A stretch of 64,000 nucleotides of DNA, taken from positions 124,001-188,000 of the forward strand of contig JACRJI010000010.1 in assembly GCA_016235665.1 (NCBI GenBank). Reading direction: 5' to 3'. How positions within the stretch are numbered: the stretch's first letter is position 1; each line of letters starts with the position of its first letter. The notes under the pieces were generated by a model. The model made no database searches, had not been told where the DNA came from, and saw nothing but the letters and a program-made list of their open reading frames with translations. The DNA comes from a candidate division TA06 bacterium. GTDB lineage: Bacteria > Edwardsbacteria > AC1 > EtOH8. Both the position numbers and the translations under genes were made by a program. This document shows positions 52,238 through 62,069 of this stretch, piece by piece.

Positions 52238-54040
52238 TTACTCCCCGCTGGGCAAAATATGCGGCGTGATGTATATCACCAGTTCGCTCTCGTCCGAGGT
52301 ACTGGCGTGCTTGGAGAACAACACTCCCAAGAAGGGGATATCGCCCAGGAAGGGGATCTTATCCCGGGTTGAAGCCGAGCTCTTCTGGATCAGCCCGCCG
52401 ATGACGATGGTCTCGCCGTCCTTCAGCCGGATGGTGGTGTTTACGCTCCTGCGGCTAATTTCCGGAAGCCCCCCAGCGCTGATGCCGGAAAGGTTGGAGA
52501 CGGTGGGCCGGATCTCGGTGGTGATCTCGCCCGAGGCCGCCACCCAGGGCACTATTTCCAAAGTGATGCCGGCGTCAATGGAATGCAGCTGGGTGATGGT
52601 GCCGGTGGTGGTCTGCTGGGAGGTCTGGTAATAGCGGACCCAGCCCACGTTGATGCTGGCCTGGTTGCCGTTCAGGGTCGTTATCCGGGGCCGGGCCCTC
52701 ACCTTGGCTTTTCCGGCTGTTTCCAGGGCCTCGATGGTCATTAAAAAGTCAGACGGCAGCTTGCCCAGAGAGCCCAGGCTGAGCTTTCCGGTGATCTCAT
52801 CCAGCAGGTCGTTCAGCTTGTCGCCGCTGTAGTACTGGTAGACCTTGGGAAAGGCCAGCCGGCTGCTGTCAGCGGTAAAATAACCGCCCTTGACCCCCAG
52901 GTTAAGCGAGGAGCGTTTGGAAAGCTCCACCACCAGGCACTCTATCATCACCTGGGGCGACACCAGGTCCAGCTGGCCTATGAACTCGCGCAGCATCTGG
53001 ATCTGGTCCTCGGTGCCGGTCATCAGCAGGGCGTTCTGCTCCTTGATCACCTTGATGTTGGTCTGGGAGATGGAGGCCGGCAGCAGCCCCTGGATCCCCT
53101 CGGCCTTGATGTGCCGGAGCTTTATCAGCTCGGTCTTGGTCAGGGCCTGGGCCGCGGCCGAATTGGGGCTTTTGTCGCCCACCATAAAGATGGGCTTTTT
53201 GCCGGGATAAGACTGGTCGTCCAGTTTTTTGTAGGTGTAGTTGGTGCCCTGAAAGACCAGCTTAAGGGCATCCTCCAGCGGGATCTTGTCGAACTTGGCG
53301 TTGACGCTGCCCCGGATGTCGCCGTAGGTGACCATGTTGTACCCGGTCTGGGAGGAGATCTCCTGCATCAGGTTGCCCAGGTCGGCGTCGTTGAGGTCCA
53401 TGGAGATGTTAAAGGCCGAAGGTTTGCCGGTGTCGGCGGAGGCGATGCGCTCCACGTTCACCGCCATGGATTTGCGGCGGCCGGGATCGCCCCCGGCCTT
53501 GGTCACCTCAAAAATTCCGGACCGTTTGCGCATCAGGTAGCCGTTGGCCGAAAGCAGGGAGTTGAGGCCGGTCTCCACCGGAATGTTGTGCAGCAGTCCG
53601 GACATCTCGCCCTTGACGCTCTGGTCGGTGACGATGTTGATCCGGCCCTGGGTGGATATCTCCCGCATCACTTCGTTGATGTCCTTGTTGCGCACGTCCA
53701 GGTCCAGCAGGCCGTTGTTCACCGTTATGTTCATGAAGCGGTTGGCGTCCTGCTTTTTCACATAATAGATCTGGCCCTTCTGCTCCAGGCTGAAACCGTT
53801 TGATTCCAGCATCATCTTCAGCCCTTCGGCCACCGGCACGTTGCTGAGGTGGATGGTGACATTGCCGGTGACGCTCTGGTCCACCACGATGTTTAGCTTG
53901 AACTGGGTGCCCACCGCCCGCAGGATGTCCCGGACGTCGGCGTCCTTGAAGTCCAAAGTAAGGGTCTGGGGCGGGACTGGAATGGCGTACAGCTGAAGGC
54001 TGAACGCCAGAATGGCTAGAAAAATGAACGCTTTTTTCAT
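52238..54040 (-). CDS. Secretin with three STN domains (type II/IV pilus type)
   Basis: 600 residues from ATG 54040, preceded by a GGAG site; the frame runs to 54076. Signal peptide (MKKAFIFLAILAFSLQLYA), three STN-like domains (about 25-90, 105-175, 200-275), an N3/NolW-like domain (about 300-370) and the secretin domain ending DKIPFLGDIPFLGVLFSKHAS. It forms the outer-membrane channel of a type II secretion or type IV pilus system. The pseudopilin genes nearby fit. Confidence 0.9.
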   Translation of the reverse strand: MKKAFIFLAILAFSLQLYAIPVPPQTLTLDFKDADVRDILRAVGTQFKLNIVVDQSVTGNVTIHLSNVPVAEGLKMMLESNGFSLEQKGQIYYVKKQDANRFMNITVNNGLLDLDVRNKDINEVMREISTQGRINIVTDQSVKGEMSGLLHNIPVETGLNSLLSANGYLMRKRSGIFEVTKAGGDPGRRKSMAVNVERIASADTGKPSAFNISMDLNDADLGNLMQEISSQTGYNMVTYGDIRGSVNAKFDKIPLEDALKLVFQGTNYTYKKLDDQSYPGKKPIFMVGDKSPNSAAAQALTKTELIKLRHIKAEGIQGLLPASISQTNIKVIKEQNALLMTGTEDQIQMLREFIGQLDLVSPQVMIECLVVELSKRSSLNLGVKGGYFTADSSRLAFPKVYQYYSGDKLNDLLDEITGKLSLGSLGKLPSDFLMTIEALETAGKAKVRARPRITTLNGNQASINVGWVRYYQTSQQTTTGTITQLHSIDAGITLEIVPWVAASGEITTEIRPTVSNLSGISAGGLPEISRRSVNTTIRLKDGETIVIGGLIQKSSASTRDKIPFLGDIPFLGVLFSKHASTSDESELVIYITPHILPSGE

Positions 54041-54077
54041 GTAACTCCAATTTATGGTATATGAGGGCAAGTGCATA

Positions 54078-54106
54078 ACTATATAACAAAAGGTAATTTA
54101 TTTCAA
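54078..54106 (-). promoter_or_regulatory. Sigma70-type promoter of the secretin gene
   Basis: Minus strand TTGAAA (54101-54106), 17-bp spacer, TATAGT (54078-54083). Confidence 0.6.
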
Positions 54107-54215
54107 GAGAAAAGTTTACGAATAACAAAATAATAATTGACTAAGGGGAACTAATATGTTAGATTTATAGCATTGATTTTGTTTACTCTTATATATAAAC
54201 AAACTATATCTGTAC

Positions 54216-54245
54216 TTGGCATGAAGATTGAAACAGTAATATATT
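54216..54245 (+). promoter_or_regulatory. Promoter candidate of the Rhs gene
   Basis: TTGGCA (54216-54221), 18-bp spacer, TATATT (54240-54245). Confidence 0.4.
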
Positions 54246-54278
54246 TAATAACACATTTAATAACTTTAGGAGTTTTGG

Positions 54279-57200
54279 ATGAAAAGGCAATATTTATTGG
54301 TGTTTTTCATTGCGACAATAATCGCTTCTGTTCGGCCGCTATTTGTATTTGCCCAATCAGAAAGCGACACATTAAAAGCCTTTAAAGCAACTTCTGCATA
54401 TGCAGGATACGAGGCTGGTGAAGACATTGATTTAACCAGCGGAGCATTGAAGTTGACGGCCGAAGACATATCACTGCCCGGCCGGGCAGGGCTTAATTTG
54501 TCCATAAAAAGATTTTATAAATCATTTGTGGATAGCAGGGATTTCGAAGGTCCATTAAAACACTGGTCTACATTGGGCATGGGGTGGCAATGTTTTGCTG
54601 CGGTCTACAGAAATACAGGAGGCTCGATAAATGAATTTCAAAGCGGGATTTTATATATGGGTGACGGTTCGGTATATACTTTTTGGGGCAATGCTGGGCA
54701 AGATTTATATTGCCATCAAAAACCACGTTGGAGAATTTCTCATTCAGATTTTGTATTGAAGTTTGAAGATGGTTCAAAATATTACTTCGGGCCTCAAATC
54801 AATGGCGGTTTGAAGCCGGTTGTAAAAAGCGAGGACGTACACGGCAATTATATAACATATACATATAAACCGGGAACGCTTGATATTGACTCCATTTTCG
54901 ATACGGCCGGCCGGATTGTAAAATTTAAATGGTCGGAAGCTGCCAGGGAAGGCACCCCCACTCAGTTTATAATAAATAAACTTGACTTTATAATGGTACG
55001 ATGGTCAAAAGATCGACAGGCTGTTGATTTACCATGGGCCGATTCCACGGGGTGGCCGGTAAAGAAAAATATGATAATGATTAAATACGATTATACCCCG
55101 GTGAGCTTTTATACATTAGAAAACGCATTTTTTAGCGGCCCAGCTTTGACCGGTGTAAAAAAAATCACCTATTCAAGCAGCGGTGACAGTGTAGTTAGCC
55201 CAATAGCCAACTATGAGTATTCACAAATCACTAAACAAGATGCAGCATGGTCGCGTGACTCGGCAGATGTGGGCCAGTTGGTAAAAATAATACAACCTTG
55301 GGGTGGTTTTATTAAATATCATTATCGAGCCGCTTATTATAAAACTTTAGAAAATGCTTGGGGCACTTGGGTTGTTTTAGGCTCAAAAGGCTTTTCAACC
55401 GAAGACGGTATTTTGCAGGATTCACTTTGGACCTATCAGTATGAAAATGAACCATCTACGGTTGCGTTCCCGCGCCTTAACGATAAGCGCTTTTGGTTTG
55501 TAATAAAAGTCACCAATAAAAAAGCGGGTGAGCACCAAACTCATACATACAGCGTTGGTAAGACAACTTGGCTTAAAGACAAGCCGATGCTGAAGACGAT
55601 AATTGATTCTTCAGCCAGAGGCGAAGAACTAAAAAGGCGTACTTTTGTTTGGGCGGAACCGTCAGATGAATTGTATCATGTCTTGTCCGTACCTCGGTTT
55701 CCGCGAATTTTGAACGAAGAAACCAAAGTCGGAAACAACTATAAGGTAACCTATTATAAAAATTACAGTTATATTGACAGCACAGACATTAACAAATATT
55801 GCAGGAATTACGGCTTAGATATTGCCACAGCCGAATACGCTAGTTTCAATCCGGCCAGAAAAAGAATAACCACCAAGAATTACCTGCATAATCAAAATAT
55901 TAATTATCTAAACGCAAATATTTTAAACAAAATAACATTTATAAAGGTCACGGAAATAAATACCGCAGCTTCGCCAAGCACCGTAATATTATCATCTGAT
56001 AGCAGCGAATATGATCAGTTGCCTCTTGAGCCTTACAACGATGTTTCGTACGAGCCGTGCAGTTGGATCACAACAAGTTCGGATTTACACGGAAACAAAA
56101 CGAGATACTTGCAACGAAAAAATGTTTCATTTATAGCCAGGGAATACCGTTATGACAAATACGGCAACATGGTAAAAAGCGCTGACCCCTTAGGCAATAT
56201 AACCACTTACAATTACGGGTATGTTCCGCTATACAGCTCTCTTTATTACGAAGGGGTCTACCTATGCGGTATTTTCAACCAGCAATACGGCCTCACCAAG
56301 GGATATTCCCACGATCCTTTGACCGGTAGAATTATTTCCACTTATAATTATACTGCAGACATTACGGAAGCCTCAAGCGGTACAAGCCTAAATACATTAA
56401 GTTCCGCTTACACCGGGGATGACAATGAGATCAATTATGCCCCGGCAACCGGCTGGGATGTCCTGCCGCCCCCGCCCGGTTGTATGGCAATGTACACCAG
56501 GTATTCATACGATGGCTTGGGCCGGATCAATAAAATATGGCAACCCGGCGACCGGTATTGCCCAAAGCTTCCGGATATTGACGAACCCTCCAATGTCTAT
56601 GAATATTACGACCGGGGAGATGCCGCCGGCCATCCTTATATAATTGAAAGGCAAAAACGCGGAAACGGCCAAGATAATGAGTATACTAAGATAGCGTATA
56701 TTTACGATAGCCGGGGGAACTTGATACAAACCCAAAGGTTGATTGATCCAAACGACACCAGGGCGGTCATAACCAGCTACAAATACGACAGCCATAACTT
56801 AAATACCCGCCAAACCAGGCCTTATAACGGGCAGTTGGCAAGACTGGGCACCTATGCCGCTCCAGCTTGGAGTTCGCTGGCCAGCGACAGTTTTGTTTAC
56901 GACGGCCTGCAGCGTCCGGTGAAAACCATTTACCCTGACGGCAATTTTGTTTCCAAGCAGTATGACGGCAATTATGAAATAAACACGGACGCCAACGGGC
57001 AAATTACCACTTTCCAATATGATCCCTTCGGAAATCTTGCTTCGGTGGTGGATGCCCAGGGGAGTGCTACGGCATATGAGTCCGACTGTTTGGGCCGCTT
57101 AAAAACCATTACTCCGCCGGCCGGCAATCCCAGCAGTTATTTTTATAACGGTCTGGGGCAGTTAACGGAAATGCAAACCCCGGACATGGGCGGCAAAAAA

Positions 57201-60200
57201 TTCGTATACGATGACGCCGGCAACCTGCGTTTTATGCAGGACGCCAACCGGATGGGCGATCCTAACGGTAACTGGGTTTACTACCGGTACGATAAGACGG
57301 GAAGGATGACCTCCAGCGGTTTGTATAAGTATACCGGTACCGGGGACCCGATATTCGTTCCGTCCGACACGGGAAGCATTGAATACCTGCAGCCAACCAC
57401 AATCAACATTTACGATGAATATTACGGGTACCGCGATACGACCATAGGCGCCGCTAATGCCAGCTGGTTCAGTGAGCCGAGCCAGCCGGACAGTTTTATC
57501 ATAAGTGGAAACGGAGTATCTAATATCATAGGCATAAATGCAACATATGTAAGAAGTAAAAATATATATGCCACTGATGGGACGCCAGGTTCTACAGGAA
57601 TAACAGAAGAAACCGAGCCCGTTGACTATGATACGGTTTGCTTTTGGGGTAAGCCTGAGTTATTCATTGGTAAAGCAGAAACCGATATCTTTTCAGATAG
57701 ATGGAGAACATATATTGAACCAATTGATTTATCCCAGTTTTATAAATCCGATGAAGATACGATATTAGGGATATATTTATGCTTGCATAACAGAAACATA
57801 AATCCAAGCGCCAATGTTGTTTTATATAGATTGCCATACTATTATTATAAATACTACGCTGATGGCTACCTTTATTGTTATGAAAATCCTTGGAAAATTA
57901 AAAGTACAACTTGGCTTGTACAACCGAGCTATGGCGGAACGGACAGTGATGTAAATTATGAAAATGTAGCGGAAGATACATTAAACAAGTACGATTCAAT
58001 GAGAACCGTTTGGCAAACAAGCGGTTGCGTGGATTCGGTGAATATTTCTGATTGGGCAAAAAGCTGGCTGAATGGAAGTTTGCTGCAAAACGGCATTATG
58101 ATAAGCGAGGAATCGGATATAAACTTTTATTATGCAACAGTTAGCACTTATCCGCCGTATTTGAATATCATTACATCGGATACCGTGCCATGCAACATTA
58201 CATTGAAACCCACCTACCCCGGTGCCGATTATTTCACCGTTTATTGGACAACCAGCGAACTGGCGAAATGCGAAGTCCAATATTCAACGGATGAAAGTTA
58301 TTCTAACGTAATCGTATCACAGGATGAATATTTTAATCACAGCATAACTATTTCCGGTTTAAACCAGAACACGGTTTATAATTACCGCATCAAGGCGGTG
58401 GACAAGAGCGGGAATTTAACATTCACGAGGGGTCTGCAGTTCAAAACCGGCGATTTGCCAGGCATAGCATATTACATGTTCTCCCGGGGCAGGCCCACCG
58501 TTTCCATGTCCGAGGGCGACACCGCCGTATTCAGCTATGACGAACGGGGCAGATTACTGGCAAAGAAGACCAAACGTTCCGGAAGGTCTTACCTTGAAAG
58601 GCGCCAATACGACAAACAGAATAACCTGATCGCCTTTGAAACCACCAGCAACGGAACAACGAATTATTTTTACAATGCCATGGGGCAGCTATCATCTATC
58701 GTCTGCGGCGACAACCAGCTGGCCTCCTACACCTACACCGCCGCCGGGGCCTGTTCCACCGAGGCCTTCGGCAACGGGGTGAGCTCAATTTACTCCTACC
58801 ACCCCCGGCAGTGGCTTAAGGCCGCCGCCATGACCGGAAACTCCGGAACCATGTTCAACCACGCCTACCAGTACGACGCCAACGGCAACCTGACCTTTGA
58901 CGAGGACAACACCGGGCTAAGTTCCAGCACCGACCGCTATTATGCCTACGATCCCCTTAACCGCCTGACCTACGAGGGCAGCCAGCCCGGGCCGAATGCC
59001 ATTGATGTCACATTGCCCGGGGTCGTCAATTACGGCCTGAGCTACCGCTACGATGCCCGGGGCAACCGCACTTCCGGGGCCGGAGCCTCCTACTCCTACT
59101 ACCCCGGCACCAACCGCCTGCAGGCCGTAACCAACCCCGACGGCTCCCAGACCCCCTACGATTACGACGGCAACGGCAACACGGTCTACGACGGGCGCTG
59201 GCAGTACGAGTACGACTTCCAAAACCGGCAGAGCCGGGTTCACAGCGAAGCCTCCACCAGCATCAACAACATCAACTACACCTACAACGCGGCGGGCTTA
59301 AGGACCGGGTCGGTTAACAGCCTGACCCAGTTCGGGGGGCAGGTGGCCTCCCTGGCCGCCACCTTCCCCGAGCCCTACGAGGACCTGGTGGAGAGCGCGC
59401 CCAGCGGGGACGGCCACGACGACGCCCGGGACATGGGAACGCTAAAGGTCCACGTCAACGACAATTTCCTGTTCTTTGAGATCACCCACAAGTATCTCTA
59501 CGGAACCTCCCAGGGGAACTACGAGAACATCTACATCGCCTTGGACACCGACCAGAAGTTCGGCTCGGGGGCTTCCTGGCTGCCGGATGACATCAAGGTG
59601 CGGGTCACCGCCGACAACGCCTGGGAGCGGTGCATAGTCATCTACGACGAGCAGAACTTTGGCATCTGCACCGCCGAGGGATTCAGACTGGAGAAACTGG
59701 AGACCGACGACGGCAAGAAGATGAAGGTGAACTACACCAACGGAAGGAACTCCAAGGCCATCATCAAAGTGCCGGTGGCGCTTTTGGGCAACCCGGAGAA
59801 GGTCCGGTTCGTGATAGTAAGCACCATGCCGGGGGCGGCCAGCTACAAGATCTCCACCGCCTGCGACGTTCTGCCGGGCGGCAAAAAGAGCATAGACAGC
59901 CAGCTGTTGACCGCCTATAACGAGTACACCATGCCGCTGGCTCCGGGGGCGGTGCGGAGCACCACCACCACCGAAGGCTATTTGTACGACAACGACGGGA
60001 ATTTGATGGCCGACCTGGACGGGGAGAAGAACATCACCAAGCGGTATGTGTATGGGTTAGGCGGCAAGCATTTGGCAATGCAGATCAACAACACCGGCTA
60101 CGGGCCGTACAGCAACGCCTGCGATGATACGGCCAACATCAGCATAGGAGGCGACTCCTCGCCCCTGACCTTTAACTTTACCACCGACAAGCAACAGGGG

Positions 60201-61448
60201 GCATTTGCCCTTCAGGTGAACGTGGGCAACCCCAGCGGAGTGGGCTGCAATGCCGGTAACTTTGGGCTTTACAACCAGGGTATAGAGGTGGAAAGCGCCA
60301 ACTACGGGTATGTGCATATCTGGGTGAAACCACTTACCGCAGGTTCCTGGATGACCTTCCACGTATGGGACGTAAAATATGGCGACTGGAAGACGCTTAA
60401 GGGCGACAAGGACGGGGATATGTATTACGAAGCGGACCAGGACATGGCGGTGGGGCAGTGGAACGAACTGTGGCTAAAGTTGGATAATAACGATAAGGAA
60501 TGGACCCAAACCAAAGTTCGTTCGTTTAGCATGCATGCCAGCAATAATGCTTCGTTCATAATTGACGGGGTGTATACTTGTTCCAGGGATTGGAAGACGT
60601 TTTATTATAGTTGTGACTACCTCAATAGCCCCAGAGTGATGACGGATGCTACCGGAGCAGTGGTGTGGAGACAGGATTATCTTGCTTTTGGCAGTGAGGC
60701 CGGGACAGTTGCAACGGGTAATACCCATAAGTTTACGGGGCACATAAAGGACGATGCTACGGGGCAGTATTATGCCAAGGCCAGGTATTTCACAACTGGC
60801 CTTGGGCGTTGGTCACAACCGGAGCCATTGTTGAAAGGAGTGCCAAGCAAAGGGTTCTTAATGAATTCGCAGATGTTGAACCCATATGTTTATTGCCACA
60901 ACAACCCAATTAAATATAGTGACCCTGATGGACATTTGCCATGGAATGAAATTGCGGCAGGTAAAAATGATATTAGATCAAGTTTTGGACCACGCACAGA
61001 TCCTGTTACTAAAGCGCCAGCAAGGCATGAAGGGATGGACGTTAGAATGCAAACAGGGACTAATTTGCGTTCAGCAGCAGCAGGCACCATAATAAATGTT
61101 GAAAATAAAACTACAGGCTATGGTACAAATATTACGATTCAACATGAAAATGGTTTTACTACACGGTATGGCCATATGAATTCTACTAGTGTTAGTGTGG
61201 GACAACAAGTTAATGAAGGACAAACAATAGGCACAAGTGGTAGTACTGGAAAATCTACAGGCCCTCATTTACATTTCGAAGTTAGACAAAATGGGGCAGC
61301 AATAGATCCAACTACTGTTAATTTAGGTGCTTATAATAGTTATCCATCGGATCCACAAGCACAACAAACAATAGAAAACCTTAAACCTTGGGGTGTTGAG
61401 TTTAATAAAGACCCTGCAAAAAGTAAACCAATACCTGAAGTGCAATAA
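54279..61448 (+). CDS. Rhs/YD-repeat protein with M23 metallopeptidase tip
   Basis: 2389 residues. Signal peptide, an AT-rich N-terminal domain, YD repeats (YDGLGRI, YDAAGNL-type), a Fn3-like insert (about 1310-1390), a DOMON/CBM9-like domain (about 1690-1850), a jelly-roll-like domain (about 1960-2105), then the Rhs core (DYLNSPRVMTDATGAVVWRQ to NPYVYCHNNPIKYSDPDG, about 2110-2215). The tip is a complete M23 peptidase: H2250/D2254 (HEGMD) and H2330/H2332 (HLHFEVR). Such tips act on peptidoglycan. Base composition changes along the gene, GC-rich in the core and AT-rich in the tip. Confidence 0.9.
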   Translation: MKRQYLLVFFIATIIASVRPLFVFAQSESDTLKAFKATSAYAGYEAGEDIDLTSGALKLTAEDISLPGRAGLNLSIKRFYKSFVDSRDFEGPLKHWSTLGMGWQCFAAVYRNTGGSINEFQSGILYMGDGSVYTFWGNAGQDLYCHQKPRWRISHSDFVLKFEDGSKYYFGPQINGGLKPVVKSEDVHGNYITYTYKPGTLDIDSIFDTAGRIVKFKWSEAAREGTPTQFIINKLDFIMVRWSKDRQAVDLPWADSTGWPVKKNMIMIKYDYTPVSFYTLENAFFSGPALTGVKKITYSSSGDSVVSPIANYEYSQITKQDAAWSRDSADVGQLVKIIQPWGGFIKYHYRAAYYKTLENAWGTWVVLGSKGFSTEDGILQDSLWTYQYENEPSTVAFPRLNDKRFWFVIKVTNKKAGEHQTHTYSVGKTTWLKDKPMLKTIIDSSARGEELKRRTFVWAEPSDELYHVLSVPRFPRILNEETKVGNNYKVTYYKNYSYIDSTDINKYCRNYGLDIATAEYASFNPARKRITTKNYLHNQNINYLNANILNKITFIKVTEINTAASPSTVILSSDSSEYDQLPLEPYNDVSYEPCSWITTSSDLHGNKTRYLQRKNVSFIAREYRYDKYGNMVKSADPLGNITTYNYGYVPLYSSLYYEGVYLCGIFNQQYGLTKGYSHDPLTGRIISTYNYTADITEASSGTSLNTLSSAYTGDDNEINYAPATGWDVLPPPPGCMAMYTRYSYDGLGRINKIWQPGDRYCPKLPDIDEPSNVYEYYDRGDAAGHPYIIERQKRGNGQDNEYTKIAYIYDSRGNLIQTQRLIDPNDTRAVITSYKYDSHNLNTRQTRPYNGQLARLGTYAAPAWSSLASDSFVYDGLQRPVKTIYPDGNFVSKQYDGNYEINTDANGQITTFQYDPFGNLASVVDAQGSATAYESDCLGRLKTITPPAGNPSSYFYNGLGQLTEMQTPDMGGKKFVYDDAGNLRFMQDANRMGDPNGNWVYYRYDKTGRMTSSGLYKYTGTGDPIFVPSDTGSIEYLQPTTINIYDEYYGYRDTTIGAANASWFSEPSQPDSFIISGNGVSNIIGINATYVRSKNIYATDGTPGSTGITEETEPVDYDTVCFWGKPELFIGKAETDIFSDRWRTYIEPIDLSQFYKSDEDTILGIYLCLHNRNINPSANVVLYRLPYYYYKYYADGYLYCYENPWKIKSTTWLVQPSYGGTDSDVNYENVAEDTLNKYDSMRTVWQTSGCVDSVNISDWAKSWLNGSLLQNGIMISEESDINFYYATVSTYPPYLNIITSDTVPCNITLKPTYPGADYFTVYWTTSELAKCEVQYSTDESYSNVIVSQDEYFNHSITISGLNQNTVYNYRIKAVDKSGNLTFTRGLQFKTGDLPGIAYYMFSRGRPTVSMSEGDTAVFSYDERGRLLAKKTKRSGRSYLERRQYDKQNNLIAFETTSNGTTNYFYNAMGQLSSIVCGDNQLASYTYTAAGACSTEAFGNGVSSIYSYHPRQWLKAAAMTGNSGTMFNHAYQYDANGNLTFDEDNTGLSSSTDRYYAYDPLNRLTYEGSQPGPNAIDVTLPGVVNYGLSYRYDARGNRTSGAGASYSYYPGTNRLQAVTNPDGSQTPYDYDGNGNTVYDGRWQYEYDFQNRQSRVHSEASTSINNINYTYNAAGLRTGSVNSLTQFGGQVASLAATFPEPYEDLVESAPSGDGHDDARDMGTLKVHVNDNFLFFEITHKYLYGTSQGNYENIYIALDTDQKFGSGASWLPDDIKVRVTADNAWERCIVIYDEQNFGICTAEGFRLEKLETDDGKKMKVNYTNGRNSKAIIKVPVALLGNPEKVRFVIVSTMPGAASYKISTACDVLPGGKKSIDSQLLTAYNEYTMPLAPGAVRSTTTTEGYLYDNDGNLMADLDGEKNITKRYVYGLGGKHLAMQINNTGYGPYSNACDDTANISIGGDSSPLTFNFTTDKQQGAFALQVNVGNPSGVGCNAGNFGLYNQGIEVESANYGYVHIWVKPLTAGSWMTFHVWDVKYGDWKTLKGDKDGDMYYEADQDMAVGQWNELWLKLDNNDKEWTQTKVRSFSMHASNNASFIIDGVYTCSRDWKTFYYSCDYLNSPRVMTDATGAVVWRQDYLAFGSEAGTVATGNTHKFTGHIKDDATGQYYAKARYFTTGLGRWSQPEPLLKGVPSKGFLMNSQMLNPYVYCHNNPIKYSDPDGHLPWNEIAAGKNDIRSSFGPRTDPVTKAPARHEGMDVRMQTGTNLRSAAAGTIINVENKTTGYGTNITIQHENGFTTRYGHMNSTSVSVGQQVNEGQTIGTSGSTGKSTGPHLHFEVRQNGAAIDPTTVNLGAYNSYPSDPQAQQTIENLKPWGVEFNKDPAKSKPIPEVQ

Positions 61449-61460
61449 AAGGAGGTGTAT

Positions 61461-62012
61461 ATGAAAAAAACATTATTTACCTTTCTAAGTATAATGGTGT
61501 TAACTTCATTGTTATATCCGTTGACATTGAAAGAATGTAATAAAATAGCAAACATGGGCATAGATAAAAAGAAACTGACAAATAAAACGCCATATAAAAT
61601 TGCCAGTTTTATTGAAGACAGGAGGGATAACAATTTAGATACATCGTTTTATGAGATAAAACTTAATAAATCATTTTGTGTGTATGATGCAAAAATATTT
61701 TATATGACCAAATACGGAATATATAAAATATATATCTGTACAACAGTTGTTGAACAGGGATCTAAAGCTGATTACGTAAAAGTAATCACTAACAATAAGA
61801 ATATTGTTATGGCAATTATTGCGTATAGATTTGATGACAACTTAGAAGGTTTTAGAGAGCACTATGATTGGAACAAGAAAGATTTTGGGCTGTCTATAGA
61901 ATATAAGAAAACAGGCATGGTTTATTGGAAGAAAAATGATATAATTGAATTTATGGGATTGTGGGGAGCAAACAAAAAGTACTATTATTCAGGCATAAGC
62001 GTAAGTAAATAA
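61461..62012 (+). CDS. Candidate immunity protein for the M23 Rhs tip
   Basis: About 183 residues from ATG 61461, which has an AAAGGAGG site overlapping the Rhs stop. Hydrophobic signal-type N-terminus (MKKTLFTFLSIMVLTSLL), then an AT-rich, Lys/Tyr-rich domain without a recognised fold (YKIASFIEDRRDN, VYWKKNDIIEFMGLW). Export to the periplasm would suit neutralising a peptidoglycan-cutting toxin. Assigned from position only. Confidence 0.55.
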   Translation: MKKTLFTFLSIMVLTSLLYPLTLKECNKIANMGIDKKKLTNKTPYKIASFIEDRRDNNLDTSFYEIKLNKSFCVYDAKIFYMTKYGIYKIYICTTVVEQGSKADYVKVITNNKNIVMAIIAYRFDDNLEGFREHYDWNKKDFGLSIEYKKTGMVYWKKNDIIEFMGLWGANKKYYYSGISVSK

Positions 62013-62015
62013 TTC

Positions 62016-62041
62016 AAAAGCCCCGCTACTTGCGGGGCTTT
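62016..62041 (+). terminator. Rho-independent terminator
   Basis: AAAGCCCCGC, short loop, GCGGGGCTTT after the immunity candidate. Confidence 0.8.
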
Positions 62042-62069
62042 CAATAATAATTTTATGAACCCATAGTTC

